DNA of 40,128 bases. Origin: Acidimicrobiaceae bacterium (GTDB taxonomy: Bacteria; Actinomycetota; Acidimicrobiia; Acidimicrobiales; RAAP-2). The notes below the pieces were generated by a model. The model had not been told where the DNA came from and did no database searches. It worked only from the letters and a program-made list of their open reading frames with translations. Of the stretch, positions 23,676 to 32,952 are shown piece by piece. The stretch lies in NCBI GenBank assembly GCA_003133665.1, contig PKYK01000063.1:1-40128 (forward strand). The letters run 5' to 3'. Position 1 is the first letter of the stretch; the number at the start of each line of letters is the position of its first letter. The position numbers and the translations under genes were made by a program.

Positions 23676-23865
23676 TTACCAACCCCCCAATTATTGTCTG
23701 GCACCACCAACGCCAGGACGATGGTAGCCGAATTAACTAGCTCACGTAGCATCAACATGAACGCCACCGAAAATATTGTCGGCGAGCTCAAGTCGAAAGT
23801 CCTCTTGGAACAAGACACCTGTCGAAGGACAACACTGCCCGACATTCCAGGCAAATATGCCTTCG

Positions 23866-25926
23866 CTACTCAGCAGTACCTGATGAACTCGTGCGAGCTG
23901 GACCCCTGGAAATTTCCACGCCCACGGGCTCCAAAGGAAAGTGGCAGGCGGCCCAATGCTGTGGTCCAAACGAACGAAGCTCCGGCTCTTGCTCAGCGCA
24001 GAGGTCGGTCTTTCGGTCACAGCGAGTGCGGAATCGACACCCTGACGGAGGATTGATAGCACTCGGCAGTTCCCCCTTGACCGGACTGCCGGTCTTGGTT
24101 CGTTCCAGTTCAGGCGATGGCAGCGGAATTGCCTCGATCAAGCTGGCCGTATAGGGGTGCACGGGGTGTTCGTAGATAATGGCGCTCGGACCGGTCTCGA
24201 CAATCTTTCCGAGGTACATGACTCCGATCGTGTCAGCGAGGTACTTCACCACCGCGAGGTCATGCGAGATCACAATGTAGGTGAGACCGTGTTCCTCTTG
24301 CAGACGCTTCATCAAGTTCAGAATCTGCGAACGAATTGACACGTCGAGAGCGCTAACCGGTTCGTCGGCGACGACAAGCCTGGGATTCAGTGCGAGCGCT
24401 CGAGCGAGACCGATGCGCTGACGCTGACCACCAGAGAACTCGTGTGCGTAGCGATCAACCGCGTCGGACGCCAGGCCAACGTCGGCGAGCAAGCCTTGGA
24501 TTACCTCTTCTTGATCCTTGCGACTGCCAATGCCCTGAATGGCGAGCGGCTCACGCAGGATCCGGCCGACTCGCATACGGGGGTCGAGTGAGGCGTACGG
24601 ATCTTGGAACATCAGTTGAAAGTCCTTGCGCTTGGCCCGAAGCGACTTGCGATCCAACTTCGTGATGTCCTCTCCGTCCAGTTCAATCGACCCCGAATCA
24701 GGCGCTTCGAGTGCTGTGACGAGACGCCCCACCGTGGTCTTTCCACAGCCCGACTCACCGACGAGACCAAAAGTCTCACCCTTCTTCACGCTGAAGGAGA
24801 CGCCGGAGACCGCATGCACGCTCGCCCCGTTCCGACGAAAGATCGAGCCCTGAGTAACGGGGAATTCCTTCACGAGATTCGTCACTCGCAGCAGCATCGG
24901 GGGCTCGCTCTCTTGCGCGACCCCTCCCGCTTGACGCGATAGAGAGAGATTGAGTGGTCCATCAATTGGATGCCAACAAGCAAAGCCGTGTTCGTCCGAC
25001 TCGGCGATGAATGGTGGCTCTTCAGCGCGACACTGATCCGTAGCCCGATCACAGCGGGGCGCAAACCTGCAGCCAACGGGAGGGTTCGTCAGGTCCGGCG
25101 GCAGACCGGGGATGCTGTGCAAACGGTACTTGTTGTCCTGCTCAAGACGTGGGATCGAGGCGAGCAAGGCTTGTGAATAGGGATGGCGCATCTCATCAAA
25201 GAGAGCATCGATCGAGCTCGCCTCAACGACCTTGCCCGCGTACATCACCATCACGCGATCCGCGCGGCCGGCGATTACGCCCATATCGTGGGTAATGAGG
25301 AGCACCGACATGTTGAGGCGCTCTTTCAAGTTGTCAAGGAGCTCAAGAATCTGTGCCTGAATCGTGACGTCCAGAGCAGTCGTCGGTTCGTCGGCAATCA
25401 ACAATTTGGGCTCGCAAGCCAGGGCCATGGCGATCATCACCCGCTGGCGCATTCCGCCGGAAAGCTGGTGAGGGTAGTCCCCGAGACGCTCCTTCGGACG
25501 GGGCAGACCGACCAGTCCTAGAACTTCGGCAGCGCGGTCAAGCGCCTCACGGTGACTGGCTCCACGATGGATGCGCACCGGCTCCGCCACCTGCGCTCCA
25601 ATGGTCTTGGTGGGGTTCAACGAGGTCATCGGATCCTGGAAGATCATTGCAATCTCGTTGCCCCGGATCTTGTGCATCTCGTTGTAGTCAAGCGGCGCGA
25701 GGTCGCGGCCCATGAACTCGATGCTGCCGGCGGATATGTGGCCACCGGGCGGCAACAATTGCATGATTGACAGCCCCGTCATCGACTTGCCGCAGCCAGA
25801 CTCGCCCACGATGCCGAGCGTCTCACCGGCCTCGATGTGGAGGCTCACTCCATCGACGGGAGTAACCGCAGAGTCACGCATGTCAATTCGGACCGCGAGA
25901 TCCTTGACGTCGAGTATGCGACTCAT
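23866..25926 (-). CDS. Fused ABC transporter ATPase (DppD-DppF in one chain)
   Basis: 686 residues from the ATG at 25926 (GGGGAGAG upstream). Two complete nucleotide-binding domains: the first with Walker A GESGCGKS at 41-48, signature LSGGMRQR and Walker [13 protein letters not shown]; the second with [17 protein letters not shown] and [12 protein letters not shown]. Each is followed by the oligopeptide-transporter C-terminal extension with its four-cysteine cluster ([15 protein letters not shown] and [15 protein letters not shown], each with a later Cys-Trp or Cys-His). Both sites look catalytically intact. It powers uptake through the downstream permeases. First gene of the leftward operon, divergent to the creatininase gene. 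Confidence 0.95.
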   Translation of the reverse strand: MSRILDVKDLAVRIDMRDSAVTPVDGVSLHIEAGETLGIVGESGCGKSMTGLSIMQLLPPGGHISAGSIEFMGRDLAPLDYNEMHKIRGNEIAMIFQDPMTSLNPTKTIGAQVAEPVRIHRGASHREALDRAAEVLGLVGLPRPKERLGDYPHQLSGGMRQRVMIAMALACEPKLLIADEPTTALDVTIQAQILELLDNLKERLNMSVLLITHDMGVIAGRADRVMVMYAGKVVEASSIDALFDEMRHPYSQALLASIPRLEQDNKYRLHSIPGLPPDLTNPPVGCRFAPRCDRATDQCRAEEPPFIAESDEHGFACWHPIDGPLNLSLSRQAGGVAQESEPPMLLRVTNLVKEFPVTQGSIFRRNGASVHAVSGVSFSVKKGETFGLVGESGCGKTTVGRLVTALEAPDSGSIELDGEDITKLDRKSLRAKRKDFQLMFQDPYASLDPRMRVGRILREPLAIQGIGSRKDQEEVIQGLLADVGLASDAVDRYAHEFSGGQRQRIGLARALALNPRLVVADEPVSALDVSIRSQILNLMKRLQEEHGLTYIVISHDLAVVKYLADTIGVMYLGKIVETGPSAIIYEHPVHPYTASLIEAIPLPSPELERTKTGSPVKGELPSAINPPSGCRFRTRCDRKTDLCAEQEPELRSFGPQHWAACHFPLEPVGVEISRGPARTSSSGTAE

Positions 25927-26189
25927 GGACTCTCCCCTTCCCCAAGGCCATTCGATAACAACATCAATGCCGCCACTTCACCATGGCACGTTACTCCAAC
26001 GTGGAATATTCGACCGATGTTCTAGAGGGACACGAGCCACCCTGCGAGGTGACTTCAAACCAACTGCGAAAATCCTCACTCAGAACGCGAAGGGCTTGAC
26101 TATCATCACTTTGAACCCCGGTAGTCAACGCTCCAAAGTTCATGATCGCTATACCGGTCGAGGGATCGACCAGAGAGATTGGGACAGAT

Positions 26190-26897
26190 ATGCGCATCTT
26201 TGACTCGAACTGGATGCAAGTTGAGAAATACCTTCAACACGACGATCGGATCGTCCTGCCGATCGGTTCGACCGAGCAACACGGATTTCTCTCGCTGGGA
26301 ACTGATGCCATCCTCGCCGAGCGTGTCTCAGTCGAAGCGGCCGCCCCACTCGGTGTCCCCGTCCTGCCCGTCCTGCCCTTTGGGATGGCCCCCTACTTCG
26401 CCTCCTACCCCGGATCAATGAGCCTTCGATTCAGTACGTACATCGAGGTCGTGCGCGACCTGCTCGATTGCCTCGAACACCAAGGTTTTCGCCGAATCGC
26501 GATGATCAATGGCCACGGCGGCAACTCACCGGTCGCCGGACTGATCAGAGAGTGGACCTGCCAACTTCGCAAGGAAGCGGTCCAAGTCCTCTTTCACAGT
26601 TGGTACAGCGGACCGAAGACTGTCGTCGCTGCCAATGAGTTCGATCACGACCAGATGCACGGATCGTGGGTTGAGAACTTCGCCTGGACCCGACTCGCTG
26701 ACGTCGTGATGCCAGCACCCAAGCCAATCGTTCCCCTAGCGATAGTGATGAACCTCGGTCCTGATGCAATTCGTGAGGCCGCTCCAGACGGCAGTTTGGG
26801 CGGCGCCTACGAGTACCCCGATGAAGCGATGCAGAAGGTCTGGGCCGCCGGAGTGGCTGAAGTCCGTGAAGTCATCGAGTCGGGTTGGGTGAAGTAG
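26190..26897 (+). CDS. Creatininase-family amidohydrolase
   Basis: 235 residues from the ATG at 26190 with GGGA upstream; the frame opens earlier (26142) but gives an atypical start. Metal ligands of the creatininase fold: Glu29 and His31 (GSTEQHG), Asp39 (GTDAI), His109 (NGHGGNSP) and the Glu in HGSWVENFAWT. The family includes creatininase, 3-dehydro-scyllo-inosose hydrolase, FAPy hydrolase and the mycofactocin peptidase MftE, so the substrate cannot be named. No mycofactocin precursor or radical SAM gene is in the window. The stop overlaps the SDR start by one base, a coupled pair that heads the rightward arm of the peptide locus. Confidence 0.9.
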   Translation: MRIFDSNWMQVEKYLQHDDRIVLPIGSTEQHGFLSLGTDAILAERVSVEAAAPLGVPVLPVLPFGMAPYFASYPGSMSLRFSTYIEVVRDLLDCLEHQGFRRIAMINGHGGNSPVAGLIREWTCQLRKEAVQVLFHSWYSGPKTVVAANEFDHDQMHGSWVENFAWTRLADVVMPAPKPIVPLAIVMNLGPDAIREAAPDGSLGGAYEYPDEAMQKVWAAGVAEVREVIESGWVK

Positions 26898-27610
26898 TGG
26901 GTCAACTCGACAACTCTTCACTGGCCGACAAAGTCGCCATCGTCACTGGAACCGCGCAGGGCATCGGCAAGGCGATCGCCGAGATGCTGACCAGCGAAGG
27001 TGCCGAGGTGCACGGCATTGACAAGGACACCGTAGACGTCACCGACTCCAAAGCCGTCAATGCCTTCGTGACCAGCATCGGCGGCGCCGACATTCTGGTG
27101 AACAGCGCCGGCGGCGTGCGCGGGCAGGTTGGCCATCCTCTCGAGGAGATCACCGATGGGCAGTGGCGCGAGGTGGTCGATGTCAACCTCACCGGCACCT
27201 TCATATGTGTTCGAGCCGTCGTTCCGAGAATGAAGGAGCGTGGATGGGGACGGATCGTCAACATCTCCTCCGGCGCAGGAAAGAGCGTCAGTCTCACCGG
27301 CATCCAGGCTTACGCCAGTGCCAAGGCGGCACAGATCGGCTTCACCCGTCAGATGGCACATGAACTCGGACGCTTCGACATAACCGTCAACTGCATTGCG
27401 CCGGGATTCGTGCTCTCCAACCCGACTTCTATCGCCCAGTGGGAAGGCTACAGCGAAGAGGTTCAGAAGAAGATTCTCGACGCGATACCGACCGGTCGTC
27501 TTGGAAAGGGAGAGGATATCGCCAATGGCGTCAGGTTCTTCGTCTCCCCCGACTCTTCTTGGGTCACCGGCCAGACACTGTCGGTCGACGGTGGGCATGC
27601 CCTCTATTAA
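26897..27610 (+). CDS. Short-chain dehydrogenase/reductase, paralogue B
   Basis: 237 residues from a GTG at 26897 that shares a base with the upstream TAG; the frame also opens at TTG 26885. Motifs TGTAQGIG, NSAGG (the second Asn of the usual NNAG is Ser), ISSGAG, YASAK and PGFVLSNP. It has the same length as the SDR at 17989-18702 and matches it closely, including GWGRIVNISSGAG, SVSLTGIQAYAS and GFTRQMAHELG. The two copies flank the ABC transporter on opposite strands, each coupled to a hydrolase. The same shortened segment KDTVDVTDS follows strand 2. Substrate unknown; the shared extended motifs suggest closely related substrates. Confidence 0.9.
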   Translation: MGQLDNSSLADKVAIVTGTAQGIGKAIAEMLTSEGAEVHGIDKDTVDVTDSKAVNAFVTSIGGADILVNSAGGVRGQVGHPLEEITDGQWREVVDVNLTGTFICVRAVVPRMKERGWGRIVNISSGAGKSVSLTGIQAYASAKAAQIGFTRQMAHELGRFDITVNCIAPGFVLSNPTSIAQWEGYSEEVQKKILDAIPTGRLGKGEDIANGVRFFVSPDSSWVTGQTLSVDGGHALY

Positions 27611-27791
27611 TGAGAACGATGATTGCCAGCTCGCTCTGCTCGCGAGTAACGTGGCGATTCTGAGCACCTCCCAAAACGTCTCAACCAAGATTGCAGCTAC
27701 CCCGGAGTAGCGAATGGGGGATCTCTTGAAGTGTGAAGTCGTCGTCGATTGAACTGGGTGCCGACGGGCACACAGTTGTGAGGAACATTAT

Positions 27792-29495
27792 ATGTCTAAC
27801 GCCAGCCGTGACGAAGAACTCGAAGCGCTGAGCAATGAGTTCTTCGAGGCACAAAACACGATCGATCCTCTGTCTGCGACACTGCTCGGCATCTCGGGTT
27901 ACGACGCGCTACTTCCCGACCCCAGTAGGAGAGGTGCGCAAGAAGGTGCCGCACGGCTTCTTGCCATCGAAGAACGACTCGCAGATCTCGACATTGAGGC
28001 GCTATCCGAGCCCGATCAAGTCAACGCAGCAGTCTTGCGTCGTCTCGCATGGGGGGCCCGCACCGATCTCGAAGAGGGCATCTGGGAGGCAGACGCGACT
28101 TCCGAAGGCTACTCCTCACCGCACGCCATGGTCTTCATGTGTGTCCCCGCGGCCGTCGTCAACAACGATGAAGCCGCCGAGGCATATCTCACCCGTCTTT
28201 CAGGACTCGGTCACTTCTTCGACACCATAACCAATCGTTACGCAGTTGCCAAGAACGAGGGGCGTCACTCAACGATCGTTGGCATCATGAGAGCACTCGA
28301 CCAACTACGTGGACACCTCGAGCTCCCAATAGAGGACGACACGCTTGCCCATCCAGAGATTGGGCCGGGAATAGATCGCCGTGCTTTTGTCGAAAGGACA
28401 CGGTCACTCGTCACCCAAACGGTTCGCCCGGCGATAGAGCGACTCTGCGATTTTTTGGCCGTTGAGATGTTGCCGGTTGCGCGTGACGACGACCACGTCG
28501 GCATTCGCTTTGCCCCTGGGGGCGAAGAGTCCTACAAGAAGGCGGTGCGTCGTCACACGACGACCGAGCTCACTCCGGAGGAGATCCATCAGATTGGCCT
28601 CAACCGCATTGCCGCGCTGCAGCCGGAGTGGGTGCAAATCGGTGGACGAGTGCTAGGAGAGACCCACGTCCCATCGATCCTCCGGCGACTTCGCGAAGAT
28701 CCCTCCCTGCGCTTTAGAACCTCGGAAGAGATCGTGAAGGTCGTCCAAGATGCACTGGATCGAGCAGAGTCCGCACGCAACGAGTGGTTCCCGCCGTACG
28801 AAATTGCCACATGCGTCATCGAAGAGATCCATCCCGTCGAAGCCAAGAGTGCGGCGCTGGCGTTCTATCGGCCACCAGCGGAAGACGGCAGCCGACCCGG
28901 CGCCCACTGCGTGTTGACGCTCAATCCCTCAGAGCGATTCACCTACGAGTACGAGGCACTTGCTTTCCACGAGAGCACGCCTGGCCACCATCTTCAGATC
29001 GCCACCGCACAGACCCTCACGGATCTTCCGCTGTACCGACGTTTCCTAGACGCCCAGGTCTGCGGCTTCGTCGAAGGCTGGGGCCTCTACAGCGAGCGAC
29101 TGGCTGATGAGATGGGTCTCTACAGCTCGGACTTGGCGCGACTCGGCATGCTCTCCTTTGATGCGCTGCGAGCGTGTCGCCTCGTCGTTGACACCGGAAT
29201 GCATCACTATGGTTGGTCCCGCCAACAGGCCATCGACTACATGTGGGACAACACCGCGACCACTGCTTCCAACGTCGCCAATGAGATCGACCGTTATATC
29301 GGCTGGCCAGGGCAGGCCCTCGCCTACATGATCGGACGAAGAGAGATCGAACGACTCCGCAAAGTCGCTTCCGAACAGCTCGGCGACGCCTTCGACATCC
29401 GAGACTTTCACGGCACCGTGCTCGGAAATGGCGCGGTTCCCCTCGACGTGCTCGATTCACTCGTCACGAAATGGATCGCTCGTCGGGGCGCGTAG
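27792..29495 (+). CDS. DUF885-family zinc metallopeptidase-like protein
   Basis: 567 residues from the ATG at 27792 (GAGGA eight or so bases upstream). Mostly helical, with the family's HExxPGHH motif at about 393-400 (FHESTPGHHLQIA), preceded by GAHCVLTLNP and followed by FVEGWGLYSERLADEMG, which supplies the third zinc ligand. The N-terminal TIDPLSATLLGISGYD is also typical. DUF885 proteins are predicted cytosolic carboxypeptidase-like zinc enzymes related in fold to M3/M32 peptidases; few have been assayed. No signal peptide. It follows the SDR by 181 bp and precedes an alpha/beta hydrolase by 56 bp. Confidence 0.93.
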   Translation: MSNASRDEELEALSNEFFEAQNTIDPLSATLLGISGYDALLPDPSRRGAQEGAARLLAIEERLADLDIEALSEPDQVNAAVLRRLAWGARTDLEEGIWEADATSEGYSSPHAMVFMCVPAAVVNNDEAAEAYLTRLSGLGHFFDTITNRYAVAKNEGRHSTIVGIMRALDQLRGHLELPIEDDTLAHPEIGPGIDRRAFVERTRSLVTQTVRPAIERLCDFLAVEMLPVARDDDHVGIRFAPGGEESYKKAVRRHTTTELTPEEIHQIGLNRIAALQPEWVQIGGRVLGETHVPSILRRLREDPSLRFRTSEEIVKVVQDALDRAESARNEWFPPYEIATCVIEEIHPVEAKSAALAFYRPPAEDGSRPGAHCVLTLNPSERFTYEYEALAFHESTPGHHLQIATAQTLTDLPLYRRFLDAQVCGFVEGWGLYSERLADEMGLYSSDLARLGMLSFDALRACRLVVDTGMHHYGWSRQQAIDYMWDNTATTASNVANEIDRYIGWPGQALAYMIGRREIERLRKVASEQLGDAFDIRDFHGTVLGNGAVPLDVLDSLVTKWIARRGA

Positions 29496-29551
29496 CTGGA
29501 TACGGCATCGAGAAATCTGTACCATTGCCTAATCAACGAGATGGGGTGTCG

Positions 29552-30382
29552 ATGCGCGTCGTTATCAATGACAATGAACTGAACGTCGAAGTGCTCGGCG
29601 AAGAGGGCGCACCGGTGCTGATCGCCCATCATGGAGGCGGCGGTATTGGCTCGCTCGGCGAACCAAAGGCGACGTTCGGACCGTTGTCGGACAAGTTCCA
29701 GGTGGTCGTCTTTGACGCGCGCGGCTGTGGATTGAGCGAGGGGAAGCCACCGTTCTCCCACGCCCAATGGGCGGCCGACGTCGACGGGCTTCGCGAGTGG
29801 ATAGGCGCCGATCAGATCGTCATCGCCGGCGGCTCGTACGGTGGTTTGATCGCGATGGAGTACGCCCTCGCCTACCCCGAACACACTCGGGCGATGATCC
29901 TTCGCGACACCGCTGCGGACAGGTCCTTCTTGGATCGTGCATTCGAGAACGCACGCACACAGACCCGCATCGAGATCAACTGGGATAACTTCAACCGGTA
30001 CTGGCGTGGCCAAATCACCGACGACGAGGATCTGAAGGAACGATGGGCCGAGATAATCCCGCTCTACGACTTCGAATACGACCCGGTGAAGTCGAAGAAG
30101 AGCGTGGACGCCGGCCTCTACCGCTACGAGGCCCACAACTGGTGCTTCGAGCACAACCTGCCCAACTACGACCTGCGCCCACAGTTGCCGACGGTCACTT
30201 GTCCGACGCTCGTCACCGTCGGACGCACGGACTGGGTGACTACCGTGGCTGCAGCAGAGACAATAGCGTCGCTGATTCCAAAGGCGAAATTGGTCATTTT
30301 CGAAAAGTCCGGCCACTCACCGCAGATCGAAGAGTTCGACCTCTTCCAGAAAGTGATGCGCGACTTCCTCGCCACACTTTAG
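29552..30382 (+). CDS. Alpha/beta hydrolase, proline-iminopeptidase-like
   Basis: 276 residues from the ATG at 29552 (GGGG seven bases upstream); the upstream frame to 29471 overlaps DUF885 and is atypical. Oxyanion-hole region HHGGGG at 26-31, FDARGCGLSEG, nucleophile Ser95 (GGSYGGLIAMEYAL), acid Asp near TVGRTDWVT and catalytic His in KSGHSPQIEE. The DARGxGxS and GGSYGG motifs are those of prolyl aminopeptidases and related hydrolases (family S33). It probably releases N-terminal proline or hydrolyses a small ester or amide in the cytosol. Last gene of the rightward peptide operon. Confidence 0.9.
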   Translation: MRVVINDNELNVEVLGEEGAPVLIAHHGGGGIGSLGEPKATFGPLSDKFQVVVFDARGCGLSEGKPPFSHAQWAADVDGLREWIGADQIVIAGGSYGGLIAMEYALAYPEHTRAMILRDTAADRSFLDRAFENARTQTRIEINWDNFNRYWRGQITDDEDLKERWAEIIPLYDFEYDPVKSKKSVDAGLYRYEAHNWCFEHNLPNYDLRPQLPTVTCPTLVTVGRTDWVTTVAAAETIASLIPKAKLVIFEKSGHSPQIEEFDLFQKVMRDFLATL

Positions 30383-30870
30383 AAGTAGCCATCGTTCCTG
30401 ATCCGCAGTCCGGGACACTCAGCCAAGGGGCCCCGCCATCTCGTCAGTGCGCGAGACTTTCGAGATCCGCTCTATTGGGAGTCGGATCGGCCATCCACAA
30501 CTCAGCCCGTCAAGACGCACGGTAGACCAACGTCGATCCTTGTAGCAATTTGCTCGTTGGGCCACTCGAAAGAGTGGCACGCACGTCATGAAGATGCGAT
30601 AGGGCGTAAGTGTCACTAGTCAACCCATCCAGCGATTTCTATCTGAAGAAGCCCTCAAATCCTCCAAGCCGAGCAACCTCCCCTCGATGCGAGGTCAGGG
30701 CAGCCTGGGCGAGCAATCTTGCTTTACACCAAATTGGTAGAGGACCCACTGCTCGCATTGCGCCGAATTGTTCAAGTCACCAGCAATCGCCGTCGGCGCG
30801 AGGTCACTTGATCCTTCGCGTCATTGGCTTGACTCACTACAACGGCCACCGCTCTGGAGCGACTCTGGGC
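30383..30870. other. Non-coding interval with GNRA hairpin and gene relic
   Basis: Apart from a perfect hairpin gccactc-gaaa-gagtggc (30561-30578, a GNRA tetraloop on a 7-bp stem, no T-run) and a short relic resembling the end of the M55 gene, I see nothing that supports a gene. The two genes on either side converge here. Confidence 0.55.
30560..30616 (-). pseudogene. Possible relic of the C-terminal end of an M55 aminopeptidase
   Basis: The minus strand reads LTPYRIFMTCVPLFRVA, close to the last residues of the M55 gene at 32953-33777 (LEFYRTFITVVLLCRG). At DNA level 30567-30603 aligns without gaps to 32969-33005 with roughly 27 of 37 identities by my count. An in-frame stop lies just upstream, so only the tail remains. 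Suggests a former second copy or duplication. Confidence 0.35.
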
Positions 30871-32592
30871 CTATCCAAAGGTGAAGTCGTACGCCTGGAT
30901 TCCCGGAGTGAATTGAAGGGTCAATACTCCCGCCGCGTCAGATTTTTGATGAAGCAGCGTGTAGAGACGGGGGAACCCCGAAACCCGGATACTGGTGACG
31001 AATCTTCCATTTAGGAACACTCGAACAGTTCCCGTGCCGCCAAGCACCAAATAGATCTTGTTCGCCTGGAAGTTCAAGGTGAGTTCCGCCCCGGCAATTG
31101 CGGTGATCTCTTGACTCTTCGCGAGCCAAGTTCCAGAAAGCCCGTATTCCCCTACCGGAATCCGCAATGGGAATCTGTAGTTCGCACTCGCGTTCTCCCT
31201 CAACGCGCCACCATCAAAATACCGTGATGCATCATAACCAAGGTACGTCTCGGGACTGATCTGTTGGCTCGGCGTGAGATCGGGCACATTGGTCGCAGGA
31301 GGAAGTTTCTGGATCGGATTAGCTGCATTCAACAACTGACGAACCAGCAATTCACCCTGAGCGTAATCGCCTTCGCCGTACGTAACGTGACGGATTACCC
31401 CGTTGGCTCCGATCAAGTATTCACCGGGCCAGTATTCGTTGCTATAGGCCAACCACGTTGCCAGACGATTGTCCACCGCAATCGGATAGTTCACACCGAG
31501 GCTCTTCGCACCGGCGCGTATGTTACCCAGCACGTGTTCGAAAGCAAACTCCGGTGCCTGCACGCCAATGACGTCGAACCCGTACTTGTGATATCGGGCG
31601 TACCACGCTTCAACGTGGGGAAGGGTGCGCTGACAGTTGATGCACGAGTACGTCCAAAAATCAACGAGAACCACATGGCCACGAAGACGCGCAAGGGTCA
31701 ATGGACGGTCTCCGGGCGTGTTGAGCCAGTTGGTGATTCCCGTGAATTCGGGCGCAACACCGCATTCTTGCAAGGAAGGAATCAACGCTTTAGCTGCCAA
31801 TAGTTCACAAGCTACGAGCGAGCCATCCTTGTTGGGTTGGTTACTGAGGCTTCGCAACTCGCGAGCGGTGAACGAGTTCCCTTCAACGTGTTGTTGCAGT
31901 GTCGCGGTGTAGCTCGGGATCCAACGCTGGATTGCGCTGGTGGCATTCTGAGCGATAGCAAGGGCCATGAGTACGAGAAGAACCCCGCCGACGGGTCGGA
32001 GGTTACGTGCCCGCCGTGAAAGACGGCGGTTCTTCTCAATCAATCGATCACCTGCCAAAGCAACCATGAACAAGGGGAATGCCGCACCCGATCCAAAGGA
32101 GAAACTCAACAGTATTATGTAAAACGTTGTGTGATGAGCGGCCCCAAGAACCGACACGGCGGAAAGAACTGGTCCGGCGCATGGGACAAAGACCATCCCC
32201 AGTCCCAGGCCCAGAACAAAGCCAGATCTGGTGCCGCGAGGGGAACGACCAGCCAGGCGAGCAAAGGGCCGCTCCAGCAGTGACTCAATTTGCGGAAATA
32301 ACAGGCCAATGCCAAAAAGTATCAGCAGGGCTATCCCAATGTTTCGCAGTAGATTCTGCGGCAGTCCAAGACTGCTCAATATCACGGACCCGAGTGCAGT
32401 GATAAGACTGAAACTCACAACCAGCCCAGCGGCCACCGATGCTGATCGACGCCGTCGTGCTCGCAATGAATGCTCGACGTTCGCAAACGGAGTAGTCCAG
32501 CCCACCAGCACTACGGGAAGAACCGGAAGGATGCACGGAGAGATACCGGCAATGACACCTGCTACAAATCCAACGAAAAGTAGCCCAATCAT
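30871..32592 (-). CDS. dipZ: DipZ-type fusion: CcdA-like membrane domain plus thioredoxin plus C-terminal beta domain
   Basis: 573 residues from the ATG at 32592. Residues 1-220 form a six-to-seven-span CcdA/DsbD-type transporter with the paired redox cysteines Cys20 (ISPCILPV) and Cys138 (FVPCAGPVL). Residues about 285-425 form a TlpA/thioredoxin-like domain outside the membrane with active site CINC at 317-320 (WTYSCINCQRTLPH). Residues about 440-573 form a beta-rich domain with TYLGYDASRYFDGG, as in Mycobacterium DipZ (Rv2874). The protein carries electrons from cytosolic thioredoxin to extracytoplasmic disulfides. It does not share the neighbours' peptide theme and is probably an independent unit. 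Confidence 0.93.
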   Translation of the reverse strand: MIGLLFVGFVAGVIAGISPCILPVLPVVLVGWTTPFANVEHSLRARRRRSASVAAGLVVSFSLITALGSVILSSLGLPQNLLRNIGIALLILFGIGLLFPQIESLLERPFARLAGRSPRGTRSGFVLGLGLGMVFVPCAGPVLSAVSVLGAAHHTTFYIILLSFSFGSGAAFPLFMVALAGDRLIEKNRRLSRRARNLRPVGGVLLVLMALAIAQNATSAIQRWIPSYTATLQQHVEGNSFTARELRSLSNQPNKDGSLVACELLAAKALIPSLQECGVAPEFTGITNWLNTPGDRPLTLARLRGHVVLVDFWTYSCINCQRTLPHVEAWYARYHKYGFDVIGVQAPEFAFEHVLGNIRAGAKSLGVNYPIAVDNRLATWLAYSNEYWPGEYLIGANGVIRHVTYGEGDYAQGELLVRQLLNAANPIQKLPPATNVPDLTPSQQISPETYLGYDASRYFDGGALRENASANYRFPLRIPVGEYGLSGTWLAKSQEITAIAGAELTLNFQANKIYLVLGGTGTVRVFLNGRFVTSIRVSGFPRLYTLLHQKSDAAGVLTLQFTPGIQAYDFTFG

Positions 32593-32952
32593 TGTTCTGC
32601 TTTCCCGCGTGCGTTAAGTTCTGGAGGAGTGGAGCGAGCCCATTCCGCATATTCGTGGTCTGGGTTCAATTGCCGATTACCTTATGGGCCAAGGTACTAG
32701 AACTGATCGCAGAGCGGTCAACAACCTAGGGTCCGCAAAGTAGCGCAAATCCCAAAAGAAGCAGCGGGGATTGCAGGTAACCCTCGACGGGTACTTATCG
32801 CCAAAGTTTGATCATCTAAAGATCCGAGCGCGAATTCTCCAGATATCCCATTATGACCCACGCCCTCGAAGCCACGAGCGACGATCGGGATGACCCTCCA
32901 CTACCGCACCGGTCGTGACGCGAAATAGCCCAACGTCAATCTTCGGGGCCAA
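32593..32952. other. Intergenic gap upstream of dipZ
   Basis: No supportable gene. On the minus strand TTGACC followed 19 bp later by TACCTT, about 100 bp before the dipZ start, is a weak promoter candidate. The remaining sequence after the M55 stop shows nothing notable. Confidence 0.4.

Noticed and set aside
25991..26197. 68-codon minus-strand ORF in the divergent region before the creatininase gene
   Set aside because: The residue mix looks plausible, but the frame overlaps the creatininase start and would occupy most of the only space for the two divergent promoters; no ribosome-binding site or family is seen.
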